Source of the DNA: Akebia trifoliata
Taxonomy: Eukaryota; Streptophyta; Magnoliopsida; Ranunculales; Lardizabalaceae
Reading direction: 5' to 3'
NCBI GenBank assembly: GCA_017979445.1
Contig: CM030715.1
Span: 33,601,756 to 33,665,755 of the forward strand
Length of the DNA stretch: 64,000 nt
The position numbers were made by a program, and so were the translations under genes. Below, piece after piece: positions 1 to 11,400 of the stretch. The notes beneath the pieces are model-generated. The model saw only the letters and a program-made list of their open reading frames with translations. It did not search any database and was not told the origin of the DNA. Position 1 is the first letter of the stretch, and the number at the start of each line of letters is the position of its first letter.

Positions 1-1749
1 TAGGAATAGCCAATTAATCTTTTGTTGGGGCCTTGAGAAATAGAAGAAGAGATTTTCTTTTCTTACCCACTAGTTCAAGTTGCATAAAAAACTAAGATAT
101 GAAATCTAATACCAATTGAAAGATGATTCAAACCAAGTCAAATTTTATTGTTTTGATTGGTAGAGAATGCTCATTAAGTCAAACTAACTCCTTGAGAGGA
201 TTGAGAAGGAATCGCAGATTGGATTGAAAGAATCAAATATGTATTTATATAATTAAGGCAAAGAGTACAATGCCTAACCATGCACGAAAGGTTATGAATT
301 TAATGCGTTCGAGGTATGAAACATTAGTAGAGACTTCTATTTATATTAAAAGGTCAATAATCTCTATTTAAAATATAGATTAAAACTGAAGTATTTAAAA
401 AGGAACTTACATATCCCATCGAATATGCGAGCTACAAAGACAACCAATTGATAGATATTTTGACCAATAATATTCCTCAACCTTGTTATAGTGATAAAAT
501 TCACATCCCCAACTAGATGCCTTAGAACCATATGGGTATTACATTTTTTTAGGAAACAGCATGAATTCTTTTTTAATTTAAACTCAAATTACGAAAAACA
601 ATCTAACTTAAAAGAGGTTCAATAAAAAAAAAGGGGGAATTATACAAAATGCTTATAAAATGTAGGAATCATCGCATTTTGAAGACATATCTTTATTTTG
701 TTTTATTTTTCTGAATAAAATAGATCTTTATGTAGAGGATCGATATAATTATTAGTCAACGAGTTCAAATTTAGCCCTGCCATCCCCCCAACTCCCATTC
801 CCACTCCCACTGACAGAAAATCCTGGCCCACCCCTGCTTTCGACATGTCAACATTTCATTGGTTTTATTGGAGTGTTAGAAAGTCTCTGAAATACGTTGC
901 TACTAATCACGACACAAGGTCGAAAAAAAAAGTTAACCGTCCTTAAGTATGAGATAAGCCTCGTCTGATTATTTTTCTGAATGTTTAATATCGTTTGATC
1001 TTGATGGAGATATAAATGCACCTGTGTGTCATGAGATAGTTTTTGACGAACTTAATTGGGTACCTCATTTATACTCCACACGTCATTGTCTCATTGGTTG
1101 TTGGACCTTAGGAAAAATACTCCAATAGAATGCATGCAAGACGTCACGGCCAACGCCATTCGAAAATATATATATATATTTCGTGGACACAAAGGTTTGA
1201 ATTGCGCTTGGGAACTGAAGCAATTTATTAGGCCCTTTGCATTTATAAAACTATTCAGACCTCCTTTGAGCATTTGGTGAACATTGTTAGCCTCTTGGAA
1301 ACATTAACCTAATCCCATTGATAAATAAATAATCTTTGATAAACATTATTTTGAGCCTGGTCTAGGAAAAACTTGTTTAAGACTGCGTTGCACCAATATT
1401 TTAATAAATCGGATAAAGTATCTCTTTCAATGTCTATTAATTCAAGCCGGGACGTTTTGATTATTAGGGAGAAAGTGCTAGAGTTTGAATATATATATAA
1501 CAACAACAAAAAGTTGATATTGGATTAAGGGAAGAGTCATGATTTCCTAACTCACCCTTTAACAAATTCCCATCAAACTCTTCTCACATGATTGTGCATA
1601 GAGTCATAAATTTTTCTCAAGATACACAATTGTACATCTCCACAAAATAGTGCAGTTGTTTATTCCAAGGAAAAAAAATTATGGTTCTAGCACTAACCGG
1701 GGAGAGTTTATTAGAGGAGGACATCAATTTATCATTATTCTAAAGAAAT

Positions 1750-1965
1750 TTTTTTTTTTTTTTTGTTCTGATAACAAAAGGTATCCGGATTAGCTTGTGA
1801 GCACCAGAATAGTCCCTACACCCCGCACTCAGGCTTTACCCCACTTAAGTGAAACATTGCGTGGTCACCAAGGATTTTTATGGGTAGTGGGATTCGAACT
1901 TGAGACTATAGAAGGAGCAAACTCCTTGACCCCAAGTCGGCACCATTAAGCCAACCCCTTGGTGG
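1750..1965 (-). mobile_element. tRNA-derived SINE in the upstream module of copy 1
   Basis: On the minus strand, reading from 1965, there is an A-box-like TGGCTTAATGG and a B-box-like GTTCGAATCCC, ending in an A-rich tail (the T run at 1750-1764). It is flanked by imperfect direct repeats of the ATTATTCTAAAGAGAAAT type (about 1735-1749 and 1966-1982). Copies 2 and 3 have the empty site with a single repeat, and copy 4 carries the same insertion at 38695. It is therefore an old SINE insertion shared by the two type A units. Confidence 0.65.
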
Positions 1966-2118
1966 TTATTCTCAAGAGAAATCACACCCCAATATTATTG
2001 ATCAAGCCAAGGGTGTCTAATAAATTTATAAAAGTATAAGAAATCTTTGTAATTAACATATTTTCCAGGGATTTGCAATTGAAAATCCCTTTGGGGCTAT
2101 GACTCTGCTTTTGCATCC

Positions 2119-2200
2119 CATAAAATGGGAAGCCATGATCCGTAACGGAGTATCTGCTCTGCTCCTCTCTCTCTCTGCATCTAACTCACTTCCATATAAA
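2119..2200 (+). promoter_or_regulatory. Core promoter and 5' leader of SDR copy 1
   Basis: A TATA-like CATAAAA at 2119-2125 lies about 80 bp before the ATG, followed by a short CT run (about 2165-2177) in the presumed leader. Copy 4 also has CATAAAA, whereas the type B copies have TATAAAA. The transcription start is inferred, not seen. Confidence 0.5.
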
Positions 2201-5200
2201 ATGGCAGAAACGATTTCCTCTTCTACAACTAAAAGGTTCTAGTTTTATTTTTATTTTTTATGATTTATTTGTTAGACTCACCAAAATTTATTAACATATA
2301 ATGTTGTATTCAGGGTTGCTGTAGTTACAGGGTCCAATAAAGGAATTGGATTGGAGATATGTAAACAGTTAGCTCAGAATGGAGTTTTTGTAGTATTAAC
2401 AGCTAGAAATGAGAAAAGAGGTGTTGAAGCTGTTGAAAATCTCAAAAAATCTGGACTAGGTGATGTTGTTTTTCATCAACTTGATTTGATGGACCCATCT
2501 AGTATTGCTTCCTTGGCAGATTTCATCAATTCTAAGTTTGGCAAGCTTGATATCTTGGTAATAATTTGATACCGATCTTTTAATAAGTTTCCATTTTTTA
2601 TAATAATCTTCAAACAACGTCTTCAGTTATTGAAAGTGTGTTTATATCTGCTTTCATCTCAATCTATTTCTTTTGAATCTTTTTCTTACTCTTTTAAATC
2701 TTTAATTGAAACTATAATCCACCTCGCCCAACTTTTTTTTTTTTATATCACATAAAAAATTCAGTACACATCACTCCTTTTACATAAAACTTTAATTTGG
2801 GTTTTGTTAAATTGTAATATGTTGTGAGATGTCTACTATTCTTATTGGGCTTGGACAAGTAGGGTTTCTTTATCTTTTTTGCTCTATGAGGTTTCTTCTT
2901 GCTGTGGACAGAGAGTCTAATCTTTATTGTTGATAGTGGATTTTTCTCCCTCTCCTCCGTGGACATAAGTAATTTGCCGGATATAAATCTTGTGTGTTCG
3001 TGTTGTTTTTATCTTTACTCTTGTCACGCTTCCGCACAACATAATATAATGATAAACTTATAATAATGAAAAAAGAAAAAAAGAAAAAGATTCAAAGAAA
3101 AATGGTTTTACTTCTTTTCTCCCAAATGATAAACTGTTTGTCAGGAATATGGGTTTGGATCAAATGAGGTTGTTAATGATAAATTTGGGTGGGAGTCCAA
3201 CTCAAAACCAATTTGCAAGGAGTGGAGAAGTCCAGGATCTTATAAGGATAGAGACAAGGAAATGAGTGTTTGATTAGGGACTAAACTCAACACGGCCCCG
3301 TATGAGTGGGCCGGACTGGGCCCAAGCACGTGGAGATACGAAGTGGGTGATGTGGACAAAAAGGCCTGCTCTGATACCATGATAAATTTGGGGCTCCAAC
3401 TCAAAACCAATTAGAAATGAGGGGAGAGACCTAGGAGCTTATAAGGGGAGAGACAAGGCAATGAGTGTCCAATGTGGGACTCAACTCAATAGTTAAGCTG
3501 TCAAATCAATATCAAGCTGCCATGTGTTCCTTGAAAAAATATTTTTTGTTGGGTGATAGGAAAAATGTCGGAAAACTTGGGTGAAGCGGTTATTTGTCTT
3601 GAATTTTTACTTGTTTAAGTGCATGTGGTAGCTTCTTGTTCATTTAGCATAGCTTAACACTCATCTGTTAAAGCAAATCCCATATATGGTACCAATATAC
3701 CATGAACATTGGTCATATGGTTCTAGGATGATGATGTCACCTCAGGTTGGCAATCGACATAAAATGATGTTGAAACCTTACAATCCTTGTAAAATGTTTG
3801 ATGACGATAATAATGAAAACATACAGCAAAAAGCAACAATTCTAATGATTGGATTCGAGCATTTTTCATGGGTTTTGAATCCACCTAGGGGCCAATTCAT
3901 GAAGCATACTTAATAAAATAACATACATATCTCTTCGTTTGAGTTAAAATTTCAACAAAAAAGGTAAAGCGTAATCAAATTGCTTGGCTAATTTTTTTGT
4001 TCTTTTACAAAGTCAGTGCTACAGAGTAGATACAAAACTGGAACTCAATGCAGGTTAACAATGCAGCCATTACTGGAACCATAATAAATGATGACATTTT
4101 AAGGGGCCAAAGCAGTGGGGATGCGGTGGTAAGTCTTCGAGAAAATAGTTTATTAATAGGTTTTTGTAAGTTTTTGCTATAGAAAAGACTTGTATAACTA
4201 CTCTACATCAATGCAGAGCAATTTAATGAAAGCAATGACACAAACATACGAATTAGCAGAAGAATGTCTAAAAACAAACTATTATGGCACCAAAGGAGTG
4301 ACAGAAGCACTTCTTACCTTCCTTCAGCTCTCCAAATCAGCGAGGATTGTTAATGTTTCATCCACACGGGGCAAGCTAGAGGTACAAATACTTTTCCCCA
4401 TTAGTGACATATTGGACTACCAATGCCTTCGTATTCCTAACAGCTTTTGGGCTAGAAATCCGTCCCTGTTCTAACCCATTCATATTTCACTTTCGAAATA
4501 TTAGCAAAATTACTTGATCCAAAAAGAAATTTGTGTTGGTAATTTGTAAATAAATGGAGACAAAAAAAAGGTCTACTTTGTTGTACTTTCCTGCCCTTTA
4601 TGAGAAAAAATGTTCTCAAGCTCATGTACTAAAAGTTATTCGCTTTCTTTCTCTAGTTGTATCTATTAGTAGTGCAAGTTATAGTATATTAATTGTACAA
4701 TGTGCAGCTGGACTTAATTGAATCTTGGAGTTTAATTGTATGTTGGACTTAATATGTTGGACAAAGTGGTGGGGATATCATATGAAACACAATGATATTC
4801 ATCGTGGTTTCTAGAAAATCCAAAATTAACATCTTATGTTTCTTATCTAAGGCTTCAATTTCCAATGTGAGCCATTACCTACGACCAATTTATTGTTCTA
4901 ATCGTGTTGTTTCAGTATATCTCCAATGAAAGGGCTAAAGTGATACTAAGTGATGTTGATGGTCTCAATGAGGAGAGAGTTGATGGAGTGTTGAATGAGT
5001 TTCTAAAGGACTATAAGGAAGATTTGCAACAAAGCAAAGGCTGGCCTACTGCCTACTCGGTCTCTAAAGCAGCTGTTAATGCTTACACAAGGATTGTAGC
5101 AAAGAAGTACCCAGATTTAAACATAAATTCTGTTTGTCCTGGTTATGTCAAAACAGACTTGAATGCCAATACTGGGTTCTTGACTGTTGAAGAGGGCGCC

Positions 5201-5284
5201 GAAACTCCTGTGTGGTTAGCTTTGTTATCTGATGGTGGATCTTCTGGCCTCTTCTTTTCTCGAAAGGAAGTAGTGTCATTTTGA
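2201..5284 (+). CDS. SDR copy 1 (type A), neomenthol dehydrogenase/salutaridine reductase-like, intact
   Basis: Exons 2201-2235, 2314-2557, 4054-4128, 4217-4381 and 4916-5284 join in frame (888 nt, 295 aa), all with GT-AG introns. The product should be a cytosolic NADPH-dependent reductase of the plant menthone reductase / salutaridine reductase group, acting on a small ketone or enone. Visible: cofactor loop TGSNKGIG at residues 17-24, where the other copies have TGANKG; TARNEKR at 41-47, whose basic residues suggest NADPH; Asn in KTNYYG near 139; Ser in VNVSST near 166-167; Tyr220 and Lys224 (YSVSK); CPGYVKTD after that. Odd: the usual NNAG motif (95-98) reads NNAA. The loop before the catalytic Tyr is four residues shorter than in copy 2. 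The ATG is chosen because exon 1 is conserved in all six copies. No N-terminal targeting peptide is apparent. The substrate is unknown. Confidence 0.85.
2820..3041. mobile_element. Small solo LTR in intron 2 of SDR copy 1
   Basis: A 222-bp TG...CA segment is flanked by the perfect 5-bp direct repeat TAATA (2815-2819 and 3042-3046). Its right part (CCGTGGACATAAGT..., then TTGTGTGTTCG and TTCCGCACAACA) resembles the U5 end of plant Copia LTRs. No internal domain is present, so a solo LTR is the simplest reading. Copy 4 carries the left half of the same insertion from 39762. Confidence 0.7.
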
Positions 5285-5659
5285 CTGAAAAAAATAAAAT
5301 AAAGGTCTTATTGAAAGAGAATAAACGTCGATGTTCGACACTTCAGTGGCTCTTCATCTTGTTTGTATGTTATATTAGTTTTGGGAATCAGTTTACTTGT
5401 TCTTGAGTTTGACTTGAGCAGTCAGGTGTATGACATTAATAAAGTTGCACTCAATATACTTTGTCTTTGTTCTACTTTGTGTGAAGTTCTTTGAATCCAA
5501 AGAAGTTTTCTAGAATTCTGGTTTTGCGATTAAAAAAATTGGACCTAGAAAAATTTTAAGTATCATATTGTAGGGTTGTATGTCTTGAAAATTTGGTAAA
5601 GTTAACAATGAAAAATACAATTTTAATGATATTGAATATTTATAGTAAAAACCCAAAAA

Positions 5660-5826
5660 ACGTCGGAGAGATGGTCAAGATCATCACACTTAACGAAGCA
5701 GATGTATTGAGTTCAAATCTCCCCTTAAGGATTCAACCCAGAAATTACCTGTTGCCTGTGGGGGGAGGGACTGCATGTGCTGTCTCCCCAAGGATTAGTC
5801 AGGTGCTTTAAGATCCCCGGAACCAC
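5660..5826 (+). mobile_element. SINE-like element downstream of copy 1
   Basis: The segment has a B-box-like GTTCAAATCTCC and a 3' part reading GGATTAGTCAGGTGC and then CCCCGGAACCAC, which resembles the 3' domain of common plant tRNA SINEs. The same element occupies the equivalent place at 42.78 kb. Clear target duplications were not found, so the borders are approximate. Confidence 0.5.
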
Positions 5827-5881
5827 TGAACTGCAAAACTGTCAAAAGCTTGGGAACAGCCCAACCAAACAGATGATCAGA

Positions 5882-5981
5882 CACTACATGAAAAAGGCGT
5901 AAATTTGACGCGAAGGTCTGGCTAAATTTGGCAAAATTCAACGGACCTTAGCATCAAATTTACCCCTTGTGTCACGTAGTG
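5882..5981. mobile_element. 100-bp CACTA-type MITE
   Basis: It begins CACTACATGA and ends TCACGTAGTG, with inverted ends extending into GTAAATTTGA / TCAAATTTAC. It is flanked by a perfect 3-bp target duplication AGA (5879-5881 and 5982-5984), as expected for CACTA (En/Spm) elements. A 100-bp counterpart with the same AGA sites lies at 43004-43103, so the insertion predates the module duplication. Confidence 0.8.
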
Positions 5982-7012
5982 AGAGAAGATAATCTAGAAT
6001 CTCTCTACTAGTAAATAGTCACAGAATCACTCTATTGGATAGTTCGAATTGCTAACAACTGTGAAGTTATCATGAAAAGAATCATTGAAATCCAAGTAAC
6101 GTCAAGGCTCACATTACAACGATGCTCTGACACCAATTGATACAAGTAAAGGCGACACCTGCATAAAGAACTAGGATGGTTTTGATACAAAATTAGAAGA
6201 ACACGCAAGAAGATTAAAAATGGTTTTCCAATGTGGTTGAATCAAGATATACTGACAAAATATCTTTATTGAGTCCTAAATATATTAAGGCCCTAAGAAT
6301 GTCATCAAAGCTTCAAAAGTCTCTTTCTTTTATTTATTTTATATATAACTTGGTAAAAGCAATATAGTATTGGAGGACCCGATGGGGTTGGGTCAATGAT
6401 AAAACTAGCGCAAGAGATCACTCTCTCTGGTTGTATAGTGCCCCTGGTCCACAGTAATGACATTGCCTACTTAGGGTTTTTTTACCTGCCCAACTTTAAA
6501 ATGCATAGTGTTAAAAGCTTATAGTTCAAGCTCTAAACATTGACTTACTCGATATGTAATGATCTTGTTGGTGAATCTACTTAGAAAAAGAGAAGGGATA
6601 GTGAGACCAAGAGGTTAAAGTGGAGCCGTCATGTGTATTTGATGGAATGGAAGAGGGAATTGACAGTGTTTATAAAATGAGTGGTTTCCTTACTTATTCT
6701 GCTGCATGATAGGAAACTTCTATGGGATTAGGTGGTGTAACAGTAAATACTAGTGTTATCCTAAAAGTTGGGATACCTTGCAATACATAAAAAAAATATA
6801 TATAATACTAGCTAGACATCATTGATCTCGTAAACCCTTCAATATATCTTCACCTGTCCATGCTTGTAAAGTTTTCCAGTGTCAATGAACTGTAACCCTA
6901 TAGAGTTAAGTGTGTCAAGTGTGAAAAATTGAAACAACAAAGATAATAGAAAACCAAGCCCAGACTCAACCTATCAAGATTTTGAAAAGCAAAAAAACAC
7001 TTCTTTGTTTGA

Positions 7013-8303
7013 TGATAAGGTCCCAATAATCTCACTTTGGGACCGTAATTTCACCGAGATTACCATCGTATAAATACTAGTTCCCTTAAAATAATAATAA
7101 ATTTTATTAAATCCCAAATTAATGTGGCTAACAATAGTTTGTTACTAATTTCAGGTAAAAAGGGCACATTCGGAAACCAACAAACAGTGTAACAATTACT
7201 ATTACAACATGCGAACAAAAAGAAAGCATCCGGCAAAATCTCGAGGATTTTGGGCGCCACATCACCGTGCCACGGCTAGCCAAGACCGCGCCGCAGTCAT
7301 TTCGAGGAATTTGTCTTCGAGATTTTTACAGAAGTTTCGGTGGTTGTAACTGATTGGGTCATTTGAGTCGAATTATCCGCCAAACCACCCCGATTACCCG
7401 AATACGAACATTATGAATTGGGAGGTTGATTTTAGAGAAGGGGACTCTTCTCCTCTTCTCTTTTTCCATAATTTTTTATTTTTATTCTTTTAATTCTCTG
7501 TAATTTTTCCTTTGGGTGAGCTTTTGAGTGTAGTGAGAACATCAAGAGTAAACCATTGGCTCTATTGTAACTCTTTTGAGAGATCCTCAAGAAAGGAATC
7601 ACATTGCATTTCTATTTTACATTTTCTTCTCATCTATTGTCTTCTTTACTTTCTTCTTACTGCAACTATGAATCTTGCAATGAGTGGCTAGAATCTTCTT
7701 AGAGAGTTCAATAATGCCAGAGCAAGTCCATCCATTTAATGTAGTTTCAAATTCATTATTCTTACTTATCTTGTTAAACATTCTGTAAATTCTTCTTTGA
7801 TTAGATCCCTTAGCTTATATTTCTGATTTAACTTTGATAGTCATTACTTAGATAAGTTCAAGAATGGCTATGCTCTGTGAAGAATCGGAATATAGATTAA
7901 GCAATCTCAATCAAATTAGGATTTACATGAATAACTTTTAGTTACTTTCGTTGATTAAACGGCTCCACTTTTCGATCCATGAGCAATGACTTGCTACATG
8001 GATTGAGTTAGATTCAGAATTAATCTGCATTGTGGATGGTTTGTAAAGGCTACATTGAACTCTCTAATCCCTCTTTCTTAGAATTTCAATCTTTATTTTC
8101 TGTTTAGATTTCAATTTAGTTTCTATTACAACTCTGTTTTATTTTTAAAACTAATCTGTTTTTGTTTCTAAATTCTGTTTTGACCTTTTTATCCGAATGA
8201 ATCCTTGAATCTTCAATGTCCCTGTGGAACGAATTCGACTTGCCCAAAGTCTTAGTTCACATCTTAATCTCTGCATTTATTTAGCAAGTTTTACAATCGA
8301 TCA
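7013..8303. mobile_element. Solo LTR, TGATAAGG family, copy a
   Basis: A 1291-bp TG...CA segment (starts TGATAAGGTCCC, ends AATCGATCA) is flanked by the 5-bp duplication TTTGA (7008-7012 and 8304-8308). The equivalent modules near 22.38 and 44.17 kb lack it, giving the empty site. A second member lies at 11401-12707. No coding domain is present; the ORF at 7060-7260 (minus) has no known motif. Confidence 0.8.
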
Positions 8304-8321
8304 TTTGATATCTCAATTTTT

Positions 8322-8580
8322 GGGGCGAATTACAATTTCGTGAGCTGAATTTGATGAATTTATGATTGTTCATTTTAATTATCAATACGTGAACAATAAC
8401 ATATTTAGAGGTTTTAAAGTGACTATTTTGCATATTTAAAGTTACTATCCTGTTAAAAATAACGAAACTTGCAGAATATTCATTTTAAACCTTCAAATTC
8501 GTTACCATTTTCGTTTTGGTAATTAAAATGAATAGTGAGCCGGAATCGTAAATTCGTCAAAAGTCGATCATGTTTTCGTA
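8322..8580. mobile_element. Foldback MITE (GAATTAC-CATTTCGTGAG family) in module D1
   Basis: The ends form long inverted repeats: TTCATTTTAATTATCAATAC near the left pairs with GTTTTGGTAATTAAAATGAA near the right. Relatives occur near 22398-22650 and 44184-44440 in the other downstream modules and in intron 3 of SDR copies 2, 3, 5 and 6. Borders are approximate. Confidence 0.55.
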
Positions 8581-8718
8581 AATAACTCCAACTTTTATAT
8601 AAAAAAGAGTTATTTAATAAGGTCACTCCTATTATAGAAGATATGTATGCTTCATTACGATAGCACGGGATAAACTTAGTCCAGTTATTTTTTTGAATGT
8701 CTAGAAGGTTAATAATGT

Positions 8719-8949
8719 CGAGTCGTGATAATCTGACTACTTCACATGGCAAACTCAATCAATTACCTTGACATGGTAAGTTCGGGGACTGTTGATCTGC
8801 ACCCCTTGAGATACACATCTTAACATTCTCATAAAAATGTATCTCGAGAGAATTGTGTATCCCGAGGAGCACATATCTACGATTTCCAAACTTGTCACGT
8901 CAAGTAGTCGATTGAGTTTACCATGTGGGCAGTCAGATTATCACAACTC
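8719..8949. mobile_element. Foldback MITE (GAGTCGTGATAATC family) in module D1
   Basis: The left end GAGTCGTGATAATCTGAC is matched by the right end GTCAGATTATCACAACTC, and inner parts also pair (CAAACTCAATCAATTACC with TAGTCGATTGAGTTTACC). It is flanked by near-identical 9-bp repeats (TAATAATGT and TAATATTGT). Relatives are at about 22.80-23.03, 26.79-27.02 and 44.58-44.81 kb. Confidence 0.55.
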
Positions 8950-11400
8950 TAATATTGTTTGATCAGGTCTTGATGAAGATATATATGCCCAATCGACTAC
9001 CTAATGTGACAAGTTCAGAAAATGTATATATGTTCTCTTGGGGATACACGATTCCCTCGAGATACACTTTTTTATAGAGAAGTTCAGCAGTGTATCCAAA
9101 AAGAGAAGATCTACTGTACTTAAACTTGACAGGTCAGAGTAGTCGATTGAATTTGCCACGTTGGGTAGTTAGATTAGCCCGGTCCAGATGCAATGGTCTA
9201 TTATGACACGATTCCTTAAGTACGTAATTGGGTACCTCATTTATATTCCACACGTCATTGTCTCATTGGTTGTTGGACCTTGGGAAAATCCCCCACTAGA
9301 ATGCATGCAAGACGTCATGCCCTACGTGGCTACGACCATTCGAGAACAAAGTCTAGCCGTGAATGTTTCCTGGGCACGTTACAACTACAATTCGAAAATT
9401 CAGCAATTTATCATAGCCCTTTGCATTTTAGAAAACTATTCAGACCTCCTTCAACTGTTTGGTTAACGTTATTAGTCCTTTGAACAATAATTAATCCTCG
9501 ATTAACATTATTAGGTCTGGTCTCAGAAAATCTTGTTAATTACATCTTCCAGTTCATACTATCTCAAGCCATAATCTTTTGTTAATTAGGAAAACAAATG
9601 AGCCGTGTTGAAGTGAGATTGAAATAGACATCGTTTCACACATTGCTAACATGGATGTGTGTATGGAACCATAGATGCTTTTAATCGTGGTAACATATTT
9701 CCCAATATTTTTTTATTGAAGTTTCAATTTTATATGTAAAGAAGTGGATTGTTGGAAGTTTCAAAATTTGAAGGAACTCTCTTTGTTGCAAGACACGTGT
9801 TTTCAATTTAAATCATAACCCTCCATTTCCACCAAAATTTGAAATATCTCCTTGAAAATACCATGTGTAATTCAATGGAGAGAGTTCCTACAAAATTTTG
9901 AAATGGACTGCCCGCTTCAAAGTTTTTATCTTTTGGAAGAAGAGAATTCAAAACCAAAATTACTAATCAAGTCAAATAGGTATTATAAATTTCAAAAAAT
10001 ACAAGAAGTCTTTGTAGTTAACATATTTCCCAGGGTGTAACATTAAAAAAGATACTTTTCTTTTACGTGGGGCAACAAGCCTGTTTTGCATCTTATAAGA
10101 TGAGAAGTCAAGGAGATCTTGGCACTGTAGTTAGTGTGGGTCCAATGGGTATAGATTTTGGTCAATAGTCTTGTCTTGGGTTCTAGATTGTAATGTACTT
10201 TTTCATTCATCCTGGTCATCCTTTTGAATATCGTGATTTTTACTTATCACATATAAATAACTTAAATTATGCCAAAAAATCATAATTTATTCAAAAAAAT
10301 AATAATAAACATAGACTATTAATAAATTATGTCTATTTAGAAAATTTTGTGTATAATTGAATCTTAAAGTCTTTGTAAATATGGTTCTAGAAACAACTTT
10401 GTAGGCCCTAATCATAATCCTTCTTTTTCCATACCTTTACTTAATCCAAGAATGTTATTGATTGTAATTCATCAAATCTATTTGAAAAAACCAATAAATA
10501 TATTTATTCCAATAATTAGCCATTTCCTTGATCTAGATTCTCTATTTCTAATTGAAATTGTTGTTGTAAAAAAAATCCTAGAAAAAGTGGCCATAAGATT
10601 ACTTAAAATTAACAGTGTATATACTTTGTTTTTATTCTACTTCCTATAAAGTCATTGGACTCTAAGAAGTTTTCCAAAACTCTAATTTTGCAAATAGAAG
10701 TATACGATATGCGAAAAGTTAAAGTGTAATTCAGATTTGTTTTTTGAAAATTTGGAAGAGCTAACAATGTGAAAATACAAATTTGATGATATTAAATTTT
10801 ATAGTCAAAAAGATTTTTTTAATTATCTTGGATAATTAGACATGTAACATGCATATAGTTCGTGAATGTGTTTGTAAAGTTACCAAGTTCCAGCAAATTG
10901 TTGGTCGGTAGATCAATATAAAGGAGAGGTGATATTATTTTTAGCCATTAATATTAACAAACAAAATTTAACAAAATCAACCTAGGGAAAATTAAACTAG
11001 CGTGAAATGGAACAAGTTTTCAATTTGGAATAGAATTCAAACAACAAACTTTTCAAGAAAAAGCATTTTGTCAACAATTAGAACCTTTTCCAAAGCAATT
11101 AAACAAAATAAGCCACCTTGGATGGAATACAAGATGAAGAATTTGGGACTATGTTAATAATTTAAATGATAAAATGTCACCCATACTCCACATCTACACC
11201 TTCGATCATCTTCAAAACAAAAATGAAAGAGAATTATTAAGGACAACAAGAAGTGATAGGAACTCTTAATTAATCCAATTGAGTTTACATAGTATTTTCT
11301 TCCAACCAAGGGTAGAGCTACACGGGGCGAGTGGGGGTTATAGTCCTCATCGAACTTCCAAAAAAAAATAAAAAATTCGGTCTACAACGGCAATTATATC

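Larger units (their letters stand above)
1..2200 (+). repeat. Upstream module of SDR copy 1 (U1)
   Basis: No gene is seen here. This is the 5' flank of copy 1, and related sequence precedes every SDR copy (14.9-16.6, 29.7-31.5, 36.6-39.1, 47.8-48.9 and 52.8-55.3 kb). The first 1.3 kb is almost identical to 52.80-54.06 kb. It contains the motif block TGCATGCAAGACGTCAC at 1131-1147 (RY-type CATGCA next to an ACGT core), a minus-strand SINE at 1750-1965, and the core promoter just before the ATG. The short ORFs here, such as 1056-1280, recur with different frame breaks in each copy and look non-coding. Confidence 0.8.
5285..11400. repeat. Long downstream module D1 after copy 1
   Basis: No gene is recognised. 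The module is largely colinear with 42.4-47.0 kb (after copy 4), and from about 6.1 kb also with 21.45-28.9 kb (after copy 2). It contains a SINE, a CACTA MITE, a solo LTR and two foldback elements listed separately. It also holds a block (about 9.21-9.48 kb) paralogous to part of the upstream module (1.05-1.30 kb). ORFs such as 9188-9466 and 10452-10649 drift in frame between modules and have no recognisable domain. Confidence 0.7.

Noticed and set aside
1056..1280. ORFs around the CATTGGTTGTTGGACC block, repeated near 9.2, 27.4, 48.7 and 53.9 kb
   Set aside because: The frame and length change between copies, with indels not in multiples of three. This is a non-coding repeated block.
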